Origin: Trinickia diaoshuihuensis | GTDB taxonomy: Bacteria > Pseudomonadota > Gammaproteobacteria > Burkholderiales > Burkholderiaceae | NCBI RefSeq assembly: GCF_003390925.1 | Contig: NZ_QUBS01000087.1 | Span: 186,001 to 250,000 of the forward strand | Direction of reading: 5' to 3' | Length of the DNA: 64,000 nt | Made by a program: the position numbers and the translations under genes | The notes under the pieces: generated by a model | Databases searched by the model: none | The model's input: only the letters and a program-made list of their open reading frames with translations | Told to the model about the DNA's origin: nothing | Shown: in pieces, positions 44,219 to 55,919 of the stretch | Numbering within the stretch: position 1 is the first letter of the stretch | Layout of the letters: every line of letters starts with the position of its first letter

Positions 44219-47200
44219 ATGGCCCACTTCTCGTGCTTCCCCGGTGCTTCGGCGCTTTCCGATTTCCGTCAAACCCGCCTGCTCGAAACGCTTGCCCGCA
44301 TCGACTCGAACATCGTCGGCGTGCGCGGTCAGTACCTGCACTTCGTCAACGCGCTCACGCCGCTCTCGGCGCAGGACAACGAGCGGATCGAGGCGCTCTT
44401 GCACTACGGTGAGCCGTTCGCGGCCGGCGAGGTGCGCGGCGCCCAAGAAACGTTCCTCGTGCTGCCGCGCATCGGCACGGTCTCGCCGTGGGCCAGCAAG
44501 GCGACCGATATCGCGCACCACTGCGGCCTCGAGCACCTGCGCCGCATCGAGCGCGGCATCGAATTCACGGTTGTGCTGAAAACGGGGCTGCTCGGCGGCA
44601 AGAAGGCGCTGTCCGACGAGGCGCGAGCGGCCGTGGCCGCCGCGCTGCACGATCGCATGACCGAAAGCGTCGTCGCCTCGCGTGAGGAGGCCTGGCATTT
44701 GTTCGACGAATTGCCGGCCAAGCCGCTCGCGACCGTGGACATCCGTGCGCACGGCCGCGCGGCGCTCGAGCGGGCCAATGGCGAGCTCGGGCTCGCGTTG
44801 GCCGACGACGAAATCGACTACCTCGTCGATGCGTTCTCCAAGCTCGGCCGCAACCCGACCGACGTCGAACTCATGATGTTCGCCCAGGCGAACAGCGAGC
44901 ACTGCCGGCATAAGATTTTCAATGCGCAATGGACGATCGACGGCGAGGCGCAAGACATCTCGCTGTTCCAAATGATCAAGAACACCGAGAAGCTCAATCC
45001 GCAAGGCACGATCGTCGCCTACTCGGACAACTCGGCGATCATGGAAGGCGGCCCGGCCGAGCGCTGGTTCCCGCGTCCGGCCCCAGCGGGCGCGAGCGGC
45101 GCGCTCGGCGAGCACTACGGGCGCCACGTCGAGCTCACGCATACGTTGATGAAGGTCGAGACGCACAACCACCCGACGGCGATTTCGCCGTTCGCGGGCG
45201 CGGCGACGGGCGCGGGCGGCGAAATCCGCGATGAGGGCGCGACGGGCCGCGGCGCGCGGCCGAAGGCGGGCCTGACCGGTTTCACGGTGTCGAACCTCGA
45301 ATTGCCCGGTGCGATCGAGCCGTGGGAGAACGCGCGTGATTGCGCGCAACCGCCTGCGCTGCGCAATCCGAACGAGCGGCACGCGGCCTACGGCCGTCCG
45401 GACCGCATCGCCTCGCCCCTGCAGATCATGATCGACGGGCCGCTCGGCGGCGCCGCGTTCAACAACGAATTCGGCCGCCCCAATCTAGGCGGCTACTTCC
45501 GCGTCTACGAGCAAAACGTCGGCGGTCAAGTGCGCGGTTATCACAAGCCGATCATGATCGCGGGCGGGATCGGCAATATTTCCGATGGGCATACGCATAA
45601 GCGCGATCTGCCCGCGGGCTCGCTGCTCGTGCAGATCGGCGGTCCGGGCATGCGCATCGGCATGGGCGGCGGCGCGGCCAGTTCGATGGCAACGGGCGCG
45701 AATACGGCCGAACTCGATTTCGATTCGGTCCAGCGCGGCAATCCTGAGATCGAACGGCGCGCGCAGGAAGTCATCAACGCCTGCTGGCAGCTCGGCGCGA
45801 ACAATCCGATCTTGAGCATCCACGACGTCGGGGCGGGCGGTCTGTCGAATGCGTTCCCGGAACTCGTCGACGGCGCGGACAAGGGCGCGCGCTTCGAACT
45901 GCGCCAGGTGCAGCTCGAGGAAAGCGGTCTGTCGCCACGCGAAATTTGGTCGAACGAGGCGCAGGAGCGGTACGTCCTGGCCATTGCGCCGGCCGATCTG
46001 CCGGCGTTCGAGGCGATCTGCGCGCGCGAGCGTTGCCCGCTCGCCGTGGTGGGCGTCGCGACCGAGGAGCGGCAACTGCAATTGATCGATGCGCAAGCCG
46101 AAGGCGAGGCCGCGTATCCGGTCGATATGCCGATGGATGTCCTGCTCGGCAAGCCGCCGCGCATGCATCGCGATGTGACGCGCGTCGCCGCCGAGCGTGC
46201 GAGCGTCGACGTCACGGGCCTCGCCCTCTCCGAGGTCGCCGTCTCGGTGCTCAAGCATCCGACGGTCGCCAGCAAGTCGTTCTTGATCACGATCGGCGAT
46301 CGTTCGGTCGGCGGCACGAGCGTGCGCGACCAACTCGTCGGACCATGGCAAGTGCCGGTGGCCGACTGCGCGATCACGGCGGCCGATTACGCGAGCTTCC
46401 GCGGCGAGGCCATGACGATGGCCGAGCGCACGCCGCTCGCCGTGATCGACGCCCCGGCGTCGGGCCGCATGGCGGTGGGCGAAGCCATCACGAATATCGC
46501 TAGCGCCCCGATCGCCTCGCTCGACAAGCTCAAGCTGTCGGCGAACTGGATGGCGGCTTGCGGCACGGCCGGCGAAGACGCCGCGCTGTTCGATACCGTC
46601 AAGGCGATCGGCATGGAACTGTGCCCGGCGCTCGGTATCAGCATTCCCGTCGGCAAGGACTCCTTGTCGATGAAGACGAAGTGGGACGAGCAAGGCGTGG
46701 CGAAGGAAGTCGTCGCACCGGTTTCGCTGATCATCTCCGCGTTCGCGCCCGTCGAAGACGTTCGCCGCCACTTGACGCCGCAGTTGCGCCGGCACGACGA
46801 GGTGGGCGATTCGGTCTTGATCGCAATCGATCTCGGCCGAGGCAAGAACCGCCTCGGCGGCAGCATCCTCGCGCAGGTCACGCAGCAAGTGGGCGATAGC
46901 GTGCCCGACGTGGACGATCCCGAGGATTTGAAACGCTTTTTCGCGGCCATCCAGTCGCTCAATGCGAGCGGCCATCTGCTCGCGTACCACGACCGTTCCG
47001 ACGGCGGCCTCTGGGCCAGCGTCTGCGAGATGGCCTTCGCGGGGCACGTGGGCGTATCGCTGAACGTCGACATGCTCACGCTCGATGCCGGGCACGAGTT
47101 CGACTACGGCGATGCGAAGGATTGGGCGAAGCAAACGAGCGGCCGGCGCGACGATCAAACCTTGCGCGCGCTGTTCTCGGAGGAATTGGGCGCGGTCGTT

Positions 47201-48289
47201 CAAGTGCGCGCCGCCGATCGCGATGCCGTGCTGGCCGCGCTGCGCGAACAGGGGCTGGGTGCTTGCTCGCATGTGATCGGCAAGCTCAACGAACGCGACG
47301 TCATCGAAATCTATCGCGACGCGAAGAAGATCTATGAGGCGCCGCGCGCCGAGTTGCATCGCGCATGGAGCGAAGTGAGCTGGCGCATCTCGCGTCTGCG
47401 CGACAATCCCGCGTGCGCCGACGCCGAGTACGAGATGCTGCTCGACGCGAACGATCCCGGCATTACGCCGCATCTGACGTTCGATCCGAACGAGGATGTC
47501 GCGGCGCCGTTCTTGAACGTCGGCGCGCGTCCGCGCATTGCCATCTTGCGCGAGCAGGGCGTCAATTCGCATCTGGAAACGGCGTACGCATTCGATCGCG
47601 CGGGCTTCGACGCCTACGACGTCCATATGAGCGATCTGCTGTCGGGCCGCGCCACGTTGACCGACTTCAAGGGCGCGGTGGCCTGCGGCGGCTTCTCGTA
47701 CGGCGACGTGCTCGGTGCCGGCGAAGGCTGGGCGAAGACGATCCGGTTCAATCAGCAATTGGCCGATATGTTCGCGGCCTTCTTCGGACGAGCCGATACG
47801 TTTGCCCTCGGTATCTGTAACGGTTGCCAGATGATGAGCAGCTTGGCCTCGATGATTCCGGGCGCCGACGCATGGCCGAAGTTCACGCGCAACAAGTCGG
47901 AGAAGTTCGAAGCGCGCTTCTCGTTCGTGCGCGTGGAATCGTCGCCGTCGATTTTCTTTGCCGGTATGGAAGGCTCGCGTATTCCGGTGGCGATCGCGCA
48001 CGGCGAAGGCTTCGCCGACTTCTCGCAGCAGGGCGACGCCTCGCGCGTGGCCGTGGCGATGCGCTTTGCCGACCATCATGGCGAAGCGACGGAGCGCTAT
48101 CCGTTCAACCCGAACGGCTCGCCGCACGGGATCACGTCCGTCACGACGCCCGACGGCCGCTTCACGGTCCTCATGCCGCACATGGAGCGCGTCCACCGCA
48201 CGGTGACGATGAGCTGGCACCCCGAAGGGTGGGGCGAGGCGAGTCCGTGGATGCGCGTGTTCCGTAACGCGCGGCGTTGGCTGGGATAA
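44219..48289 (+). CDS. purL: Phosphoribosylformylglycinamidine synthase (single-chain)
   Basis: Fourth step of purine synthesis: amidates FGAR to FGAM with glutamine and ATP. At 1356 residues this is the large proteobacterial form. The N-terminal PurS-like domain is followed by two AIRS-type halves (family block [14 protein letters not shown]) and a C-terminal class I glutaminase with Cys1200 in LGICNGCQM and His in AHGEGF. The start [17 protein letters not shown] is chosen by similarity; no clear ribosome site precedes it. A long bidirectional hairpin follows the stop. Confidence 0.98.
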   Translation: MAHFSCFPGASALSDFRQTRLLETLARIDSNIVGVRGQYLHFVNALTPLSAQDNERIEALLHYGEPFAAGEVRGAQETFLVLPRIGTVSPWASKATDIAHHCGLEHLRRIERGIEFTVVLKTGLLGGKKALSDEARAAVAAALHDRMTESVVASREEAWHLFDELPAKPLATVDIRAHGRAALERANGELGLALADDEIDYLVDAFSKLGRNPTDVELMMFAQANSEHCRHKIFNAQWTIDGEAQDISLFQMIKNTEKLNPQGTIVAYSDNSAIMEGGPAERWFPRPAPAGASGALGEHYGRHVELTHTLMKVETHNHPTAISPFAGAATGAGGEIRDEGATGRGARPKAGLTGFTVSNLELPGAIEPWENARDCAQPPALRNPNERHAAYGRPDRIASPLQIMIDGPLGGAAFNNEFGRPNLGGYFRVYEQNVGGQVRGYHKPIMIAGGIGNISDGHTHKRDLPAGSLLVQIGGPGMRIGMGGGAASSMATGANTAELDFDSVQRGNPEIERRAQEVINACWQLGANNPILSIHDVGAGGLSNAFPELVDGADKGARFELRQVQLEESGLSPREIWSNEAQERYVLAIAPADLPAFEAICARERCPLAVVGVATEERQLQLIDAQAEGEAAYPVDMPMDVLLGKPPRMHRDVTRVAAERASVDVTGLALSEVAVSVLKHPTVASKSFLITIGDRSVGGTSVRDQLVGPWQVPVADCAITAADYASFRGEAMTMAERTPLAVIDAPASGRMAVGEAITNIASAPIASLDKLKLSANWMAACGTAGEDAALFDTVKAIGMELCPALGISIPVGKDSLSMKTKWDEQGVAKEVVAPVSLIISAFAPVEDVRRHLTPQLRRHDEVGDSVLIAIDLGRGKNRLGGSILAQVTQQVGDSVPDVDDPEDLKRFFAAIQSLNASGHLLAYHDRSDGGLWASVCEMAFAGHVGVSLNVDMLTLDAGHEFDYGDAKDWAKQTSGRRDDQTLRALFSEELGAVVQVRAADRDAVLAALREQGLGACSHVIGKLNERDVIEIYRDAKKIYEAPRAELHRAWSEVSWRISRLRDNPACADAEYEMLLDANDPGITPHLTFDPNEDVAAPFLNVGARPRIAILREQGVNSHLETAYAFDRAGFDAYDVHMSDLLSGRATLTDFKGAVACGGFSYGDVLGAGEGWAKTIRFNQQLADMFAAFFGRADTFALGICNGCQMMSSLASMIPGADAWPKFTRNKSEKFEARFSFVRVESSPSIFFAGMEGSRIPVAIAHGEGFADFSQQGDASRVAVAMRFADHHGEATERYPFNPNGSPHGITSVTTPDGRFTVLMPHMERVHRTVTMSWHPEGWGEASPWMRVFRNARRWLG

Positions 48290-48303
48290 ATCCCGGCGCC
48301 CTA

Positions 48304-48339
48304 AAACGACAATGCCGCCCTCGGGCGGCATTGTCGTTT
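48304..48339. terminator. Bidirectional terminator between purL and the parvulin gene
   Basis: A perfect 17-base inverted repeat, AAACGACAATGCCGCCC at 48304-48320 with 48323-48339, ends in A and T runs on both sides. It serves both convergent genes. Confidence 0.9.
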
Positions 48340-48376
48340 CCAGCTAGCCGTGTCGTTAAAGACCGGCGGCGGCGAC

Positions 48377-49156
48377 TTACTGAATCTTCGCCTTCGCGCG
48401 CAGATTCTGTTCGAACGCCTGCACCTTCTCTTGCTGGATCTGCTGAACGATTTGGCCCTTGACCTGATCGAGCGGCGGCGGGGTGATGTTGCGGATATCG
48501 TCCACACGAATAATGTGCCAGCCGAATTGCGTATGCACCGGCGCATCCGTCATCTGGCCTTTCTGCAGCTTCTCGGCCGCGGCGGCGAATTCAGGCACGT
48601 AGGTGTGCGGGTTCGCCCAGTCGAGGTCGCCGCCGTTCTTGCCCGATCCCGGATCCTTCGAGAACTGCTTGGCCAGATCTTCGAACTTGGCGCCGCCCTT
48701 GATCTTCGCGATCAAGTCTTTCGCTTGCTGCTCGTTGTCCACGAGGATGTGATGCAAGTGATATTCCTTGCCGCCGGCTTGCTTGACGAGGTCGTCGTAG
48801 CGCGCCTTCACTTCGGCATCGGTCGGCTTGTTCTTCGCCGCGTAGTCTTCGATCAGCGAATGCAAGACGACGCTTTGCTGAGCCACCGCGATTTGCGCCT
48901 TCACGTCGGGGCGATTCGGAATGCCCTCGCGCACGGCTTCTTGCATGAGAATTTCGCGATTGACGAGTTCGTCGCGAACGGCTTGGTGCAGTTGCGGCGT
49001 GTCTTGCTGACCTTGCTTGACGAGTTGGCTCACAAGCGCGTCGGCGCGCGATTTCGGAATGGCCGTGCCGTTGACGACGGCGATGTTCTGCGCGAAAGCC
49101 GGGGCGGCAGCGAAAGCAGCCAGCATCACCCAGAGACGGGTCTTTTTGTGGGTCAT
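48377..49156 (-). CDS. Periplasmic peptidylprolyl isomerase (parvulin type)
   Basis: A 259-residue exported foldase. The signal peptide is about 1-22 (MTHKKTRLWVMLAAF...AFA). A helical chaperone part (about 30-125) precedes the PpiC domain (about 130-225: EYHLHHILVDNEQQAKDLI, GGDLDWANP, FGWHIIRVDD). It resembles the PrsA/PpiC-type foldases common next to bolA-yciB in Burkholderia. It is the third prolyl isomerase domain protein in the window, after trigger factor and PpiD. The C-terminal QQIQQEK tail is helical. Confidence 0.95.
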   Translation of the reverse strand: MTHKKTRLWVMLAAFAAAPAFAQNIAVVNGTAIPKSRADALVSQLVKQGQQDTPQLHQAVRDELVNREILMQEAVREGIPNRPDVKAQIAVAQQSVVLHSLIEDYAAKNKPTDAEVKARYDDLVKQAGGKEYHLHHILVDNEQQAKDLIAKIKGGAKFEDLAKQFSKDPGSGKNGGDLDWANPHTYVPEFAAAAEKLQKGQMTDAPVHTQFGWHIIRVDDIRNITPPPLDQVKGQIVQQIQQEKVQAFEQNLRAKAKIQ

Positions 49157-49252
49157 CGGAAGTTCCTAGCGTTCCTGTCGAAATGAATCGGTTCAGTCAG
49201 CGCGCCTCCGCGAAGGAGGCGCTAGAGGTTCAACCCTGCGACGATGCAAGTC

Positions 49253-49570
49253 TCACGCGCCGGGTAGCCGCGCAAATTCCTCGGGCGTGTAGGCCATGAT
49301 CGCAAGCGCATGAATCCCGCGTTGCATCACGTCGGCCAGCGCATCATACACTAGCCGATGCCTCGCCACGCGGGGCTTACCCGCGAACGCGGCCGCCACG
49401 ATCGTCACCGTGTAATGCCCGCCGGCCGCGGCGCCGGCATGACCGGCGTGCTGCGCGCTATCGTCGCGCACGGCGACCGATTCGGGACAAAGGGCGGCGC
49501 CAAGGCGAGCCTCGATAAACGCGATGCGCGCGTCGGGCGAGGCATCGAGAAATTCGAAGGACGTGCTCAT
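49253..49570 (-). CDS. bolA: BolA family protein
   Basis: A 105-residue BolA/IbaG-fold protein, linked to iron-sulphur trafficking with monothiol glutaredoxins and to stress morphology. The conserved H in RHRLVYDAL and the [13 protein letters not shown] end are typical. GGAGGAGGAGC directly precedes the ATG. The start overlaps the yciB stop by four bases, so the two are translationally coupled. Confidence 0.93.
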   Translation of the reverse strand: MSTSFEFLDASPDARIAFIEARLGAALCPESVAVRDDSAQHAGHAGAAAGGHYTVTIVAAAFAGKPRVARHRLVYDALADVMQRGIHALAIMAYTPEEFARLPGA

Positions 49571-50103
49571 TGCTCCTCCTCCTTCATGTATTTCGCGAGC
49601 CAAAGACTTTGGATGACGATGAAGACGATCATCGCGCCCGTCGTCCCGAACAGCTTGAAGTTGACCCACTGCGCCTCGGTAAAGTTGCCGACGACATAAA
49701 GATTGGCCACGCCGAGCGCGACGAAAAACAGCGCCCAGGCAATGTTCAGCTTGTCCCAGACCGCATGCGGCAACGTGAGTTGCTTGCCCATCATCGATTC
49801 GATGACGTTCTTGCGGAAACCGTAACGCGCCACGGTCAAGCCGACGGCAAAGAGCCAATACAGCGCGGTCGGCTTCCATTGGATGAATTTCTGATTGTGC
49901 AATACGAGCGTGGCGCCGCCGAATACGACGATCACGCCCAAGCTGACCCAGAGCATCGGATCGACCTTGCGGTGCCGAAAGGCGACCCAGGCGACCTGCA
50001 AGAGCGTTGCCGCGATGGCGACGGCCGTGGCCGTGAAAATGCCCCAGAGCTTGAATGCGACGAAAAACAGGATGATCGGGAAAAGATCGAAAAGAAATTT
50101 CAT
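49567..50103 (-). CDS. yciB: Septation protein A / inner-membrane protein YciB
   Basis: A 178-residue polytopic inner-membrane protein with about five hydrophobic segments, starting [19 protein letters not shown], the YciB/IspZ hallmark. It is tied to envelope synthesis and cell division. The C-terminal [23 protein letters not shown] is the last membrane span. Its stop overlaps the bolA start. msrB lies about 100 bases upstream on the same strand, an order common in Burkholderia. Confidence 0.95.
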   Translation of the reverse strand: MKFLFDLFPIILFFVAFKLWGIFTATAVAIAATLLQVAWVAFRHRKVDPMLWVSLGVIVVFGGATLVLHNQKFIQWKPTALYWLFAVGLTVARYGFRKNVIESMMGKQLTLPHAVWDKLNIAWALFFVALGVANLYVVGNFTEAQWVNFKLFGTTGAMIVFIVIQSLWLAKYMKEEEQ

Positions 50104-50204
50104 GAAGGCCGAAGAGTCCGAAAGCGTCGATGGACGGGGCGCGCCCGGCGCCTAGGCGCCCGCCCATCGCCGCGCGCGGCGCGGCGAGGCAAAGGCGATG
50201 GGCG

Positions 50205-50648
50205 CTACTTGGGCTCGAATTGTAGCGCAGCCGAATTGATGCAGTAGCGCAGGCCGGTCGGCGCCGGGCCGTCCTCGAATACATGGCCGAGATGGGCACC
50301 GCACTGCTTGCAGCGCACCTCGATACGCAGCATGCCGTGCGAGCGATCGGTCTTTTCCTCGATGACCTCGCCGTTGATCGGCTTGAAGTAACTCGGCCAG
50401 CCGCAGCCTGCGTCGAACTTCGTGGACGATTCGAACAGCGGCGTGCCGCAGCAGACGCAGTCGTAGACGCCGCCCTCCCAATGATCCCAATAGCGGCCCG
50501 TGAAGGGGCGCTCCGTCGCGGCATGCCGCGTGACTTCGTATTCGATGTCGGACAACTGTTCGCGCCAAGCCTCATCGCTCTTCTTGACCTCGTAGGCATC
50601 GCGCGAGGCGTCGGAGGAATCGGTGAAAGCAGTCGGACGTTCGTTCAT
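50205..50648 (-). CDS. msrB: Peptide-methionine (R)-S-oxide reductase MsrB
   Basis: Repairs methionine R-sulphoxide. The 147 residues contain two zinc-binding CxxC pairs (CVCCG, CKQCG), the recycling Cys in AGCGWPSYF and the catalytic Cys in [11 protein letters not shown], so it is a complete Cys-type MsrB. GGAG lies before the ATG. Cytosolic, since no signal peptide is seen. Confidence 0.97.
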   Translation of the reverse strand: MNERPTAFTDSSDASRDAYEVKKSDEAWREQLSDIEYEVTRHAATERPFTGRYWDHWEGGVYDCVCCGTPLFESSTKFDAGCGWPSYFKPINGEVIEEKTDRSHGMLRIEVRCKQCGAHLGHVFEDGPAPTGLRYCINSAALQFEPK

Positions 50649-50806
50649 GAGATGTGTCTCCGTTTAACGATGACGGCGCAGCGCGTGGCGCGCCGGGTGA
50701 GTGGCATCGGCCGGCCCCTGCATCGGCTAATACGTTGCCGGCGCGCGTTCGGATGCAAAGCGCGGCTCGGCACGGACAGAACGAGACAGCGGCGAACGGG
50801 CTCGGT

Positions 50807-52363
50807 TCACGACGAGCAGCTCACTTCGAGGGAGCCGGCCCACTCCGGCGGCAGCGCCGCATAGGCCTCGTTTTCGGGCTGCTCGTCGAAAGGGCGGCGT
50901 AAAACGGCCGCGAGCCGCTCGACTTCCGAAAAGTCTTTTTCCTTCGCTCGGCGGATTGCCGTCTCCGCGAGGTGATTGCGCAAAACGAACTTCGGATTGA
51001 CGCGGTTCATCGCCTCGCGCCGAGCCGCATCGTCGATCGGCTCGGCTGCGAGACGCGCGCGGTAATCGGCCAGCCAGCCATCGATCGCGGGCAGATCGAG
51101 GAAGAGGTCGCGCACCGGTCCGTCGCCGCTCGCGTCGTGCTTGGAGACGCGGGCTAGAGACCGGAACGTCAACGTGAAATCGGCGCGGCTCGCATGCATC
51201 AGCGCGAGCAGCCGGTCGACCAAGGCCGGATCGCCCTCGCGCAGCGTCGTCAAGCCCAGCTTGGCTTGAAAGCGCCGTTCGAGTTCGGGTGCGAAGTGGT
51301 CCTTGAAACGTTCGAGCACGCCTTGCGCATCCGCCACCGACCGCTCGGCGCGCGCGGCTTCCTCGTAACGCTCGCCTAGGAGCGGCAGCAGCGCTTGCGC
51401 GAGACAAAAGCAATTCCAATAAGCGATCTGCGGCTGCATCCGGTAGGCGTAACGGCCTTGCGTGTCGGAGTGATTGCAGATGTAGCCCGCATCGAATCCA
51501 TCGACGAAACCGAAGGGGCCGTAGTCGATCGTCAGTCCGAGGATCGACATGTTGTCGGTGTTCATCACCCCGTGGCAAAAACCGACGGCTTGCCATTGCG
51601 CCACGAGCTTCGCCGTGCGCTCGACGACGCCGCCGAGCAGGGCGAGGAACGGATCCTCGGCTTCGCGGCAAGCCGGGTAGAAGCGGTCGATGACGTGCTC
51701 GGCCAAGGCCCGCAACTCGCCGGCGCGGTCGGCGGCGTAAAAGTGCTCGAAGTGGCCGAAACGAACGAAGCTCTCCGCGACGCGCGTCACGACGGCGGCC
51801 GTCTCGATCTCCTCGCGGCGCACCGGCAAGTCGGAGCCGATGATCGACAGCGCCCGCGTCGTCGGGATGCCTAGGTGGTGCATCGCCTCGGAACACAAAA
51901 ATTCGCGGATCGACGAGCGCAAAACGGCGCGGCCGTCGCCCATGCGCGAGTACGGCGTGCGCCCGCTGCCTTTTAGTTGAAGCTCGAAGCGTTTGCCGGC
52001 GTGCTCCAGTTCTCCGAGCGAGAGCGCGCGGCCGTCGCCGAGCTGCCCGGCCCACACGCCGAATTGATGACCCGAGTAGACGGACGCGTACGGCAACGCC
52101 TCTGTCGGCCATTCGCGCGTCGCGTTGCCCGCGAACAGTTCGGCGAATCCTCGCTCGGACGCGATCGCGGGATCGAGCCCCAGCATGCACGCGGTCTCGC
52201 GGCTCACGCCGACCACATAAGGATCGGGCAACGGCGCCGCCGGCAAACGGGTGTGAAAGGCGCTGCCCAGCGCGGCGAAAGCGCCGGGGCGGCGGATCGA
52301 TAACGCGTCGGCTAGCGACGAGATGCTTGCCGACAGTTCGGCAACGCCTGGGGAAAACGACAT
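50807..52363 (-). CDS. selO: Protein adenylyltransferase SelO (YdiU family)
   Basis: A pseudokinase-fold enzyme that transfers AMP to protein hydroxyls and is linked to redox stress. The 518 residues begin MSFSPG after a GAGG; a 27-residue upstream extension in frame is rejected. Key blocks are [45 protein letters not shown] and DYGPFGF. The C-terminal SCSS holds the conserved cysteine, which is selenocysteine in eukaryotic SelO. It is divergent from the acyl-CoA ligase gene. Confidence 0.95.
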   Translation of the reverse strand: MSFSPGVAELSASISSLADALSIRRPGAFAALGSAFHTRLPAAPLPDPYVVGVSRETACMLGLDPAIASERGFAELFAGNATREWPTEALPYASVYSGHQFGVWAGQLGDGRALSLGELEHAGKRFELQLKGSGRTPYSRMGDGRAVLRSSIREFLCSEAMHHLGIPTTRALSIIGSDLPVRREEIETAAVVTRVAESFVRFGHFEHFYAADRAGELRALAEHVIDRFYPACREAEDPFLALLGGVVERTAKLVAQWQAVGFCHGVMNTDNMSILGLTIDYGPFGFVDGFDAGYICNHSDTQGRYAYRMQPQIAYWNCFCLAQALLPLLGERYEEAARAERSVADAQGVLERFKDHFAPELERRFQAKLGLTTLREGDPALVDRLLALMHASRADFTLTFRSLARVSKHDASGDGPVRDLFLDLPAIDGWLADYRARLAAEPIDDAARREAMNRVNPKFVLRNHLAETAIRRAKEKDFSEVERLAAVLRRPFDEQPENEAYAALPPEWAGSLEVSCSS

Positions 52364-52488
52364 ATTGAGGGCCTCTGGGTTACCCGATATTGTAAGTCGC
52401 CGCTTCGCGGCGCGCTGAGCGCGGCTCAAAGCGCGCGAATGCACGACGTATCGAGCTTGAAGGGCCCTAACCGTGGGAGACCGCTTTC

Positions 52489-54138
52489 ATGCCAAAGCCG
52501 TTGCTGGGCCGGATGATGGATGTGCCGTTGAACGTATCGACGCTGCTCACGCATGCGGCGCGCTATGCGGCCGACACCGAGATCGTGTCGCGGCGCATCG
52601 AGGGCGATATTCATCGATATACGTACCGCGACTGCGAGCGCCGCGCCAAGCAACTCGCGCAAGCATTGATGCGGCTCGGCGTGGCGCCGGGCGATCGCAT
52701 CGGCACGCTGGCCTGGAACGGCTATCGCCATCTCGAGGCTTACTACGGCACGACGGGCTTCGGCGCCGTCTGCCACACGATCAACCCAAGACTCTTCCCG
52801 GAGCAGATCGCCTATATCGTCAACCACGCCGACGATCGCTACGTCCTGTTCGATACGACCTTTGCGCCGCTGGTCGCCTCGCTCGCGCCGCGATGCCCGA
52901 ACGTGAAAGCGTGGATCGCGCTGGCCGACGACGCGCACATGCCCGCGCTGGATGCGCCGCTGCTCGGATACGAGTCGCTCGTCGGCGCGCAGGACGGGGA
53001 CTACGAATGGCCCGTTCTCGATGAGCGGCTCGCATCGTATCTTTGCTATACGTCGGGTACCACCGGTCATCCAAAGGGCGCGCTCTACTCGCATCGCTCG
53101 GTCTATTTGCATGCGATGGGCGCGGCGCTGCCCGACGCGATGGGATTTTCGGCGCGCGATTCGGTCCTGCCGGTCGTGCCGATGTTCCATGTCAACGCCT
53201 GGGGTATCCCGCACGCCGCGCCGCTGTCGGGCGCCAAGCTCGTATTTCCGGGCAAGGACCTCGACGGCAAGTCGCTGTTCGACTTGATGGAAGCCGAGCG
53301 CGTGACGTTTTCCGCGGGCGTGCCCACGGTCTGGATGAGCCTGCTTGCCCATGTGAAGTCGGCCGGCGCGCGGTTTTCGTCGCTGGAGCGCACCGTCATC
53401 GGGGGCTCGAGCTGTCCGCCGTCGATGCTGGAAACGTTCGAGGACGAATACGGCGTGCGCGTCATTCATGCATGGGGAATGACCGAGATGTCGCCGCTCG
53501 GCACGCTCGGCCGCCTCAATTGGGAGCAGTCGCAGCGCCCGCCGGCCGAGCGGCGGCGCCTGCTGCAAAAGCAGGGGACGGTCATCTGCGGGGTCGACAT
53601 GAAGATCGTCGGGCCGGACGGGCGCGAGTTGCCGCGCGACGGCGTGGCATTCGGCGATCTGCACGTGCGCGGACCGTGGGTCATCGACCATTACTTTTCC
53701 AACGACGAATCGTCTGGCGAGCCTTCACCGCTCGTGGGCGGATGGTTTCCAACCGGCGATGTGGCGACGATCGACGCCGACGGCTTCCTGCAGATTACCG
53801 ATCGCAGCAAAGACGTCATCAAATCGGGCGGCGAGTGGATCAGTTCGACGGACCTGGAGAACATTGCCGTTGCGCACCCCGAGGTTGCCGAGGCGGCCTG
53901 TATTGCCTGCCGCCACCCGAAATGGGACGAACGGCCGTTGCTCGTCGCCGTGAGGCGCCCGGGCTCGTCGCTCACGCGCGAGGCACTGCTTGCGTTCTAC
54001 GAAGGCAAGGTAGCGAAATGGTGGATGCCCGACGACGTCGTATTCGTCGACGAACTGCCGCATACCGCGACCGGCAAACTGCTCAAACTGAAGCTGCGCG
54101 AGATGTTCCGCGATCACGCCTGGCCTGCGGCGGGCTAA
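52489..54138 (+). CDS. AMP-dependent acyl-CoA synthetase (medium/long-chain type)
   Basis: Activates a carboxylic acid to its CoA thioester through an acyl-adenylate. The 549 residues show the P-loop [16 protein letters not shown], the gate motif [12 protein letters not shown], and the hinge/CoA region [20 protein letters not shown] with the catalytic Lys in TATGKLLK near the end. The closest types are fatty acyl-CoA synthetases. GGGAG precedes the ATG. The 3-hydroxyacyl-CoA dehydrogenase gene follows on the same strand after about 150 bases, suggesting a shared beta-oxidation role. Confidence 0.94.
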   Translation: MPKPLLGRMMDVPLNVSTLLTHAARYAADTEIVSRRIEGDIHRYTYRDCERRAKQLAQALMRLGVAPGDRIGTLAWNGYRHLEAYYGTTGFGAVCHTINPRLFPEQIAYIVNHADDRYVLFDTTFAPLVASLAPRCPNVKAWIALADDAHMPALDAPLLGYESLVGAQDGDYEWPVLDERLASYLCYTSGTTGHPKGALYSHRSVYLHAMGAALPDAMGFSARDSVLPVVPMFHVNAWGIPHAAPLSGAKLVFPGKDLDGKSLFDLMEAERVTFSAGVPTVWMSLLAHVKSAGARFSSLERTVIGGSSCPPSMLETFEDEYGVRVIHAWGMTEMSPLGTLGRLNWEQSQRPPAERRRLLQKQGTVICGVDMKIVGPDGRELPRDGVAFGDLHVRGPWVIDHYFSNDESSGEPSPLVGGWFPTGDVATIDADGFLQITDRSKDVIKSGGEWISSTDLENIAVAHPEVAEAACIACRHPKWDERPLLVAVRRPGSSLTREALLAFYEGKVAKWWMPDDVVFVDELPHTATGKLLKLKLREMFRDHAWPAAG

Positions 54139-54292
54139 AGCAACGATGGGGCAAAGCACGCCCCACATGCACGACGCTCATCCGGTTCGCCACGCACGCG
54201 GCCTCGGAACTGCACGATCGTTCTATTGTGTGTATCCTAGCCTGCACGACGAGGGGCGCGACCGCCACGTCGTTCAACCAGGAGGCACTCCG

Positions 54293-55879
54293 ATGGCAGT
54301 GGACTATACGATCCGCGACGGCGTGGCCGTCTTCATGCTCGATCATCGCTCCCGCAACGACACGCTCGACGACGCCGCGCGAGAAGCGTTCGTTGCAATG
54401 CTCGAACGCGTGGCCGTCGAGCCCGGCGTCATTGCGATCGCACTCGCCGGCGGAAGCGGCGTCCTGCCTGCCTCGGCCGACTCGGCCGGACCCACGCTCG
54501 CGGAGGTCGTGTCGGCCGTTAGAGCTGGCACCGCGTTCGATTTCGATTGGTTCGTGGACCTCGCCGATACTCCGGTCAGCCGCGCGCTGCGCCATGGATT
54601 CGTCGCCGAGCGAGCGGCTGCGCAGATCCCCGACGTGCCGGCCGGCACGCCGCCGCCGCGCGTCGCGCGCGTGGCCGTGATCGGCGCCGGCACGATGGGC
54701 GGCGGCATCGCCATGAATTTCATCAACGCGCGATTGCCGGTCGTACTCGTGGAAGCAGGCGAGCAAGCGCTCGAACGCGGTCTAGCGACGATTCGGCGCA
54801 ACTACGATGCATCGGTCAAAAAGGGCAAGCTGACCGAGGCCGAGCGCGACGCCCGTTTGGCGCTCCTCTCGCCGGCACTCTCGTTCGACGCGATCGCCGA
54901 TGCCGACCTCGTCATCGAAGCCGTCTTCGAAGAGATGGGCGTCAAGGAGGCCGTGTTTCGCCAACTCGATGCCTTCGCCAAACCGGGCGCGATCCTCGCC
55001 ACCAATACGTCGACGCTCGACGTCGATCACATCGCTCGGATGACGAACCGGCCCGAGGACGTCGTCGGTATGCATTTTTTCAGCCCGGCCAATGTGATGA
55101 AGCTGCTCGAAGTCGTACGCGGCGAGGCGACCGCGAAGGACGTGCTGGCCACGGTCATGCGCATTGCAAGGACGATCGGAAAGACGGCGGTCGTATCGGG
55201 TGTCTGCGACGGCTTCATCGGCAATCGGATGATCGAACAGTATTTCCGGCAAGCGCTGTTCATGCTCGAGGAAGGCGCCATGCCGGAACAGATCGACGGC
55301 GCGATAGAGCGCTTCGGCTTTGCGATGGGGCCGTTCCGGATGAGCGACTTGGCAGGCAACGACATTAGTTGGGCGATTCGCAAACGCCGCTATCGCGAAA
55401 TGCCGTCGCTGCATTATCCGCGTGTGGCCGATCGGCTTTGCGAGGCGGGCCGTTTCGGCCAAAAGACGGGCGCGGGCTGGTACGACTACGAGGGCGGTAC
55501 GCGCGAACCGCGCGTATCGACCGTCGTCACCGAGATGATCGTCGAACATTCGGGCAGTATCGGCTGCGCCCGACGTGCGATCGCCGACGACGAAATCGTC
55601 GAGCGGCTGGTCTACGCGCTCGTCAACGAAGGCGCGAAAATCCTGGCCGAGGGCATCGCGTCGAAAGCGTCGGATCTTGACGTCGTCTATCTGAACGGCT
55701 ACGGTTTTCCGGCCTCGCGCGGCGGCCCGATGTACTACGCCGACGCCGTGGGGCTCGACCGAGTGGAGCAGGCGGTCCGCCGGTACGCTTCGCAGGTGAA
55801 CGGCGACGGCTGGGAGATCGCGCCGCTCGTTGTCGAGTTGGCGCGTGCGGGACGGCGCTTCGGGAGCTGGGGAACTTAG
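54293..55879 (+). CDS. 3-hydroxyacyl-CoA dehydrogenase with a truncated enoyl-CoA hydratase domain
   Basis: Homologous to the FadB/FadJ-type bifunctional protein but only 528 residues, whereas the usual form is around 700. Residues 1-50 keep the start of the hydratase domain (MAVDYTIRDGVAVFMLDH). The oxyanion-hole and catalytic region is missing, and the sequence resumes at about residue 80 with FDWFVDLADTPVSRALRHGF before the NAD motif VIGAGTMGGGIAMNF. The dehydrogenase is intact (ATNTSTLDV, VGMHFFSPANVMKLLEVV) and is followed by the C-terminal domains. AGGAGG gives a firm start. It should oxidise 3-hydroxyacyl-CoA but not hydrate enoyl-CoA. Confidence 0.9.
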   Translation: MAVDYTIRDGVAVFMLDHRSRNDTLDDAAREAFVAMLERVAVEPGVIAIALAGGSGVLPASADSAGPTLAEVVSAVRAGTAFDFDWFVDLADTPVSRALRHGFVAERAAAQIPDVPAGTPPPRVARVAVIGAGTMGGGIAMNFINARLPVVLVEAGEQALERGLATIRRNYDASVKKGKLTEAERDARLALLSPALSFDAIADADLVIEAVFEEMGVKEAVFRQLDAFAKPGAILATNTSTLDVDHIARMTNRPEDVVGMHFFSPANVMKLLEVVRGEATAKDVLATVMRIARTIGKTAVVSGVCDGFIGNRMIEQYFRQALFMLEEGAMPEQIDGAIERFGFAMGPFRMSDLAGNDISWAIRKRRYREMPSLHYPRVADRLCEAGRFGQKTGAGWYDYEGGTREPRVSTVVTEMIVEHSGSIGCARRAIADDEIVERLVYALVNEGAKILAEGIASKASDLDVVYLNGYGFPASRGGPMYYADAVGLDRVEQAVRRYASQVNGDGWEIAPLVVELARAGRRFGSWGT

Positions 55880-55919
55880 CTTGGTGCGCTCTGCGCGCGA
55901 CGATGCGGGGGATTGATCC

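Noticed and set aside
45485-48331. Very long open frame on the - strand opposite purL (and similar long antisense frames opposite clpX, lon, ppiD, tig and pgi)
   Set aside because: These follow from GC-rich third codon positions in the real genes. Their translations are Arg/Leu/His-rich, have no domain motifs, and lie fully inside confidently identified genes.
48304-48339. Long perfect inverted repeat that could suggest a mobile element end
   Set aside because: It lies between two convergent housekeeping genes and has A and T runs on both sides, which fits a bidirectional terminator; there is no partner repeat or transposase.
53043-54680. Long + strand frame overlapping the acyl-CoA ligase and the dehydrogenase gene
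   Set aside because: It is a different frame through two well-supported genes, Arg-rich and without motifs.
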